Assembly (NCBI GenBank): GCA_013426805.1
Contig: JACDZG010000039.1
Coordinates: 1-56,425, forward strand
DNA length: 56,425 nt
Source of the DNA: Chromatiaceae bacterium
GTDB taxonomy: Bacteria; Pseudomonadota; Gammaproteobacteria; Chromatiales; Chromatiaceae
Direction: 5' to 3'
Shown here in pieces: positions 53,790 to 56,425 of the stretch. The notes below the pieces were generated by a model, which had not been told where the DNA came from, searched no databases, and saw nothing but the letters and a program-made list of their open reading frames with translations. Each line of letters begins with the position of its first letter. Position 1 is the first letter of the stretch. The position numbers were made by a program, and so were the translations under genes.

Positions 53790-56395
53790 ATGCATACTAC
53801 TCTGCTGGAAGCCTTGCAGGCGGCAGCACGCACCGAGCGTGGCATCTATCTGGTGGAGAGCAGCGATCGCCAGCAGTTTCTGTCTTACCGGGACCTGTTG
53901 CGCCAGTCTCTGGACATCCTGGCCGGTTTGCGTGGGGCCGGTCTGGAGACCGGTCAGGAAGTGGTGTTCCAGTTTACCGATCTGCGCGCCCTAATCCCGA
54001 CCTACTGGGCCTGCCTGATCGGCCGCTATATCCCCGTACCCCTGGAGTTCGGTGACCAGACTGCTACAACGGAAAAGGTCTTCGCTGTCTGGCAACACCT
54101 GGCGCAGCCCTGGTTGTTGACGGATAGTACGCAACTGACGGAAAAATTTCAACGTTTCGCCGAAAGCCGTGCCCTGCAAGACACCTGGCATGCCATGGCA
54201 CAGCGCCTGCTTCAGCCCTTGGCCTTGGCCCGTGACAGCGGCGGAGTCGGGGTGGTGCCGGTCGATCCGGAAGAGATCGCCTTCATCCAATTTTCTTCAG
54301 GCTCGACCGGTTCGCCGAAGGGTGTCATCCTGACACACAGCAACTTGTTGTCGAATATCGGTGACATGCTGGCCGCGATCGACTACACGAATAGTGATCG
54401 CTTCCTCAGTTGGAAACCCCTCACCCACGATTTCGGCATGATCGCCTTTCATCTGGCGCCGGTGGTGGCGGCGTGCGACCAAATTCGCATCAGCACCGAT
54501 GCCTTTATCTGGAACCCCATGCTTTGGTTCGCCATGGCCGACAAGTATCGGGCTACCATCCTGGGCTCGCCGAACTTCGGCTATCGCCACTTCCTGAAGA
54601 AGTTCCGCCGCAGCCGGCGCGCTCGGCCCGAGTGGGATTTGTCGTGCGTCAAGATCGTGATGAACGGCGCTGAGCCGATTTCCGCCGACTTGTGTGCCGA
54701 ATTCACCCAAGAAATGAGTGCCTACGGCTTGGCGCAAAACACCATGACGGCCGGCTACGGCTTAGCCGAAGGCTCCCTAATTGCCTCCATGTGCATGATC
54801 GGGGAGGACCAAATCCGGTCGGCTCGCTTCGACCGGCGTCATCTGGCCGTGGGCGAGCCGGTGCATCGGTTGGACCGGAGCGATCCCAATGGCGCGGACT
54901 TCGTGGATTGTGGTTGCCCTTATCCGAACACCCGGATTCGCATCGCGGACGCCGAGGAACGGCCGTTGCCGGAAGGCCACGTCGGTTATATCGAGATTCA
55001 AGGCGACTCAGTCACCCAGGGTTATTACCGCAACCAGGAGGCTACCGCCGCCGCCTTTTCCGCCGACGGATGGCTGAATACTCAGGATCTCGGGGTCCTG
55101 CAAGACGGCCGCCTGTTTGTCGTCGGCCGGGTCAAAGAGATCATTATCATCGGCGGGGTCAATTACTTTCCCCACGACATCGAGCAGGCGATCTTGCGCG
55201 CCAAGGGCGAGAGTCAGCTCAACAAATTCATCGCCGTCGGTGCCCAGGATGGCCAGTCGGGCAGCGAAGCCTTGTTGATTTTCGTCTATCACAAGGATGC
55301 TGACGGCGATTTCCTTACGCTGTCGACTGAGATTCGGCATATCGTCCAAACGACCTTCGGCCTCAACGTGGCCCATGTGCTCGCCACCCAGCGCATCCCT
55401 AAAACGAGTAGCGGCAAGGTTCAGCGTTTCCGCCTGCTCCAGGCTTTTCTGGCGGGAGATTACGACGCAGGCCTGGCACGGCTGGGAGAAACACGCACGA
55501 TCGGCGTGGTTGGCAACGCGATGCCACCGACGGGGACACCGGCGGGCCGCATCGAACTGGATGACGCCGGTGTGCTGGCCCGTACCCGGGCCATCGCCGC
55601 CCGCCTGCTGCAGCGGGATGATCTCGATCCGGATGGCGCTTTTTTCGATCTCGGCTTCACCTCCCTGCGTCTGCTGCAACTCAAGGATCACCTGGAACAG
55701 GCGTTTGGGCTGACCCTGGACAGTTCCAGTCCCCTGGATTTCCCCAGCGTCCGAAGCCTGGCTTGCCATATCGCCAAACGCCTGTCCGGGCTTGGCGCGG
55801 AGTCGGATCAGTTGGCCCTGGAACCTGCCAGGGCGCGTGCCGGGGCGGACCAAGACATCGCCGTCGTCGCCATGGCCTGCCGTTTCCCGGGTGCGGTTAC
55901 AAACCCCGCAACCTATTGGCAGTTATTGTCCGCAGGGCGGGACCCGGTGCGCGAAGTGCCAGCCGGGCGCTGGCATGAAACCCCGGCAGCCATGGACGGT
56001 CTGACGACGCGCCAGGGCGGATTTCTTGATGGCGTGGAGCGCTTCGACCCCTTGTTCTTCGGCATCACCCCAGCGGAAGCTGTGGCCATGGACCCCCAGC
56101 AGCGACTGCTGCTGGAAGTGAGTTTCGAGGCCTTCGAAAATGCCGGCTGGTCGATCCAGGAGGTGAGTGGCAGCCGTACCGGGGTCTATATCGGCATGTC
56201 CGCCTGCGAGTATGCCGAAGTGGGCCGGGAACTGGGTCACGGCACCGGCCCGTACACCTTCACCGGTACCATGTTCAATACGGCTGCCGGGCGCGTCTCC
56301 TACACCTTCGGTTTGCTGGGGCCGAGTCTGGTCATCGATACCGCTTGCTCCTCGTCACTGGTGGCGGTATTTAATTCTACTTCGTTAAATTTAAA
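53790..56395 (+). pseudogene. PKS/NRPS loading protein: acyl-AMP ligase, ACP, truncated ketosynthase
   Basis: Residues 1-580 are an adenylate-forming ligase of fatty-acyl-AMP-ligase type: IAFIQFSSGSTGSPKGVILT (168-181), VMNGAEPIS, TAGYGLAEGSLIA, GRVKEIIIIGGVNYFPHDIE and IPKTSSGKVQRF. An ACP follows at about 600-680 (GAFFDLGFTSLRLLQLKDHL). A ketosynthase starts near 693 (DIAVVAMACRFPGAVTNPAT), with MDPQQRLLLEVSFEAFENAG and active-site C853 in VIDTACSSSLVAV. Real homology ends at V860. FNSTSLNLKS-stop is foreign AT-rich sequence from about 56370, so the KS lacks its two His and the rest of the megasynthase. It likely started a polyketide chain from an activated acid. Confidence 0.88.
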
Positions 56396-56425
56396 GTCAT
56401 GAAAGATATACATAATTTGAGTAAA
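56370..56425 (+). mobile_element. edge of a probable insertion in the ketosynthase gene
   Basis: The last 56 nt are about 80 percent A+T, against over 60 percent GC in the gene they interrupt. They contain the start of an open frame at 56399 (ATG, MKDIHNLSK...) that leaves the window. The abrupt change in mid-codon run of a conserved motif suggests the end of an insertion sequence. The type cannot be named from this much. Confidence 0.5.

Overview
The window is GC-rich bacterial chromosome. It probably comes from a gammaproteobacterium near the purple sulfur bacteria (Chromatiaceae). That is an inference from PhoB/PhoR, GpmI, SohB, ThyA and GlgC of gammaproteobacterial type, a gammaproteobacterial CTGT-N8-ACAG SOS box, an ETHE1-like persulfide dioxygenase, and many GTAGG...CCTAC palindromes between genes. 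No rRNA, tRNA or CRISPR array was seen.

Layout. 0-3 kb: a minus-strand pair of P-loop proteins, a KGGVGR-variant MinD/ParA-like ATPase and a GNRGVGKS ATPase, of unknown role. 3.3-7.6 kb: a phosphate-starvation module. btaB-btaA (betaine-lipid DGTS synthesis) lies divergent from phoB-phoR. The spacer holds four GTCA half-sites exactly 11 bp apart, oriented toward btaA, and a weaker pair oriented toward phoB. 7.9-11 kb: a divergent membrane histidine kinase followed by a protein with a receiver-like N-terminus and a large unknown C-terminal region. 11.2-14.4 kb: an L,D-transpeptidase that overlaps glgC tail to tail, then a toxin-antitoxin pair. 14.5-21.6 kb: two tandem secreted paralogues, each with seven SBBP repeats and seven FG-GAP-like repeats. 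22-27.2 kb: gpmI, a broken AAA ATPase overlapping a small gene, thyA and sohB. 27.5-34.2 kb: a solitary dnaE2 under a perfect LexA box, an atypical CDF transporter and a frameshifted RCC1/CARDB secreted protein. 34.4-36.4 kb: a CPXCG protein, a persulfide dioxygenase and a HAD-family protein.

36.6-44.2 kb is a defence operon on the minus strand: 5'-truncated hsdM, hsdS, ptuA and ptuB (Septu-like ATPase plus HNH nuclease) and another AAA ATPase, joined by 4-20 nt overlaps. ptuA has a one-base frameshift and ptuB a probable one. Upstream lies a degraded mosaic element at 44.2-45.7 kb: the 5' and 3' ends of a class C-like group II intron, half a reverse transcriptase, a serine-recombinase fragment and an IS1634-like transposase tail. 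This mosaic removed the start of hsdM.

46.2 kb to the end is a biosynthetic cluster on the plus strand: a LolCDE/MacB-type exporter and a LolA-like protein, then a four-gene set (3-hydroxyacyl-CoA dehydrogenase, FkbH, ACP, acyl-CoA dehydrogenase) that matches the hydroxymalonyl/methoxymalonyl-ACP pathway without its O-methyltransferase, then an acyl-AMP ligase-ACP-ketosynthase megasynthase. The ketosynthase breaks off seven residues after its active-site Cys into AT-rich DNA, which looks like an insertion.

The two main themes are phosphate-responsive lipid remodelling on the left, and a defence plus natural-product island on the right that shows repeated signs of decay.
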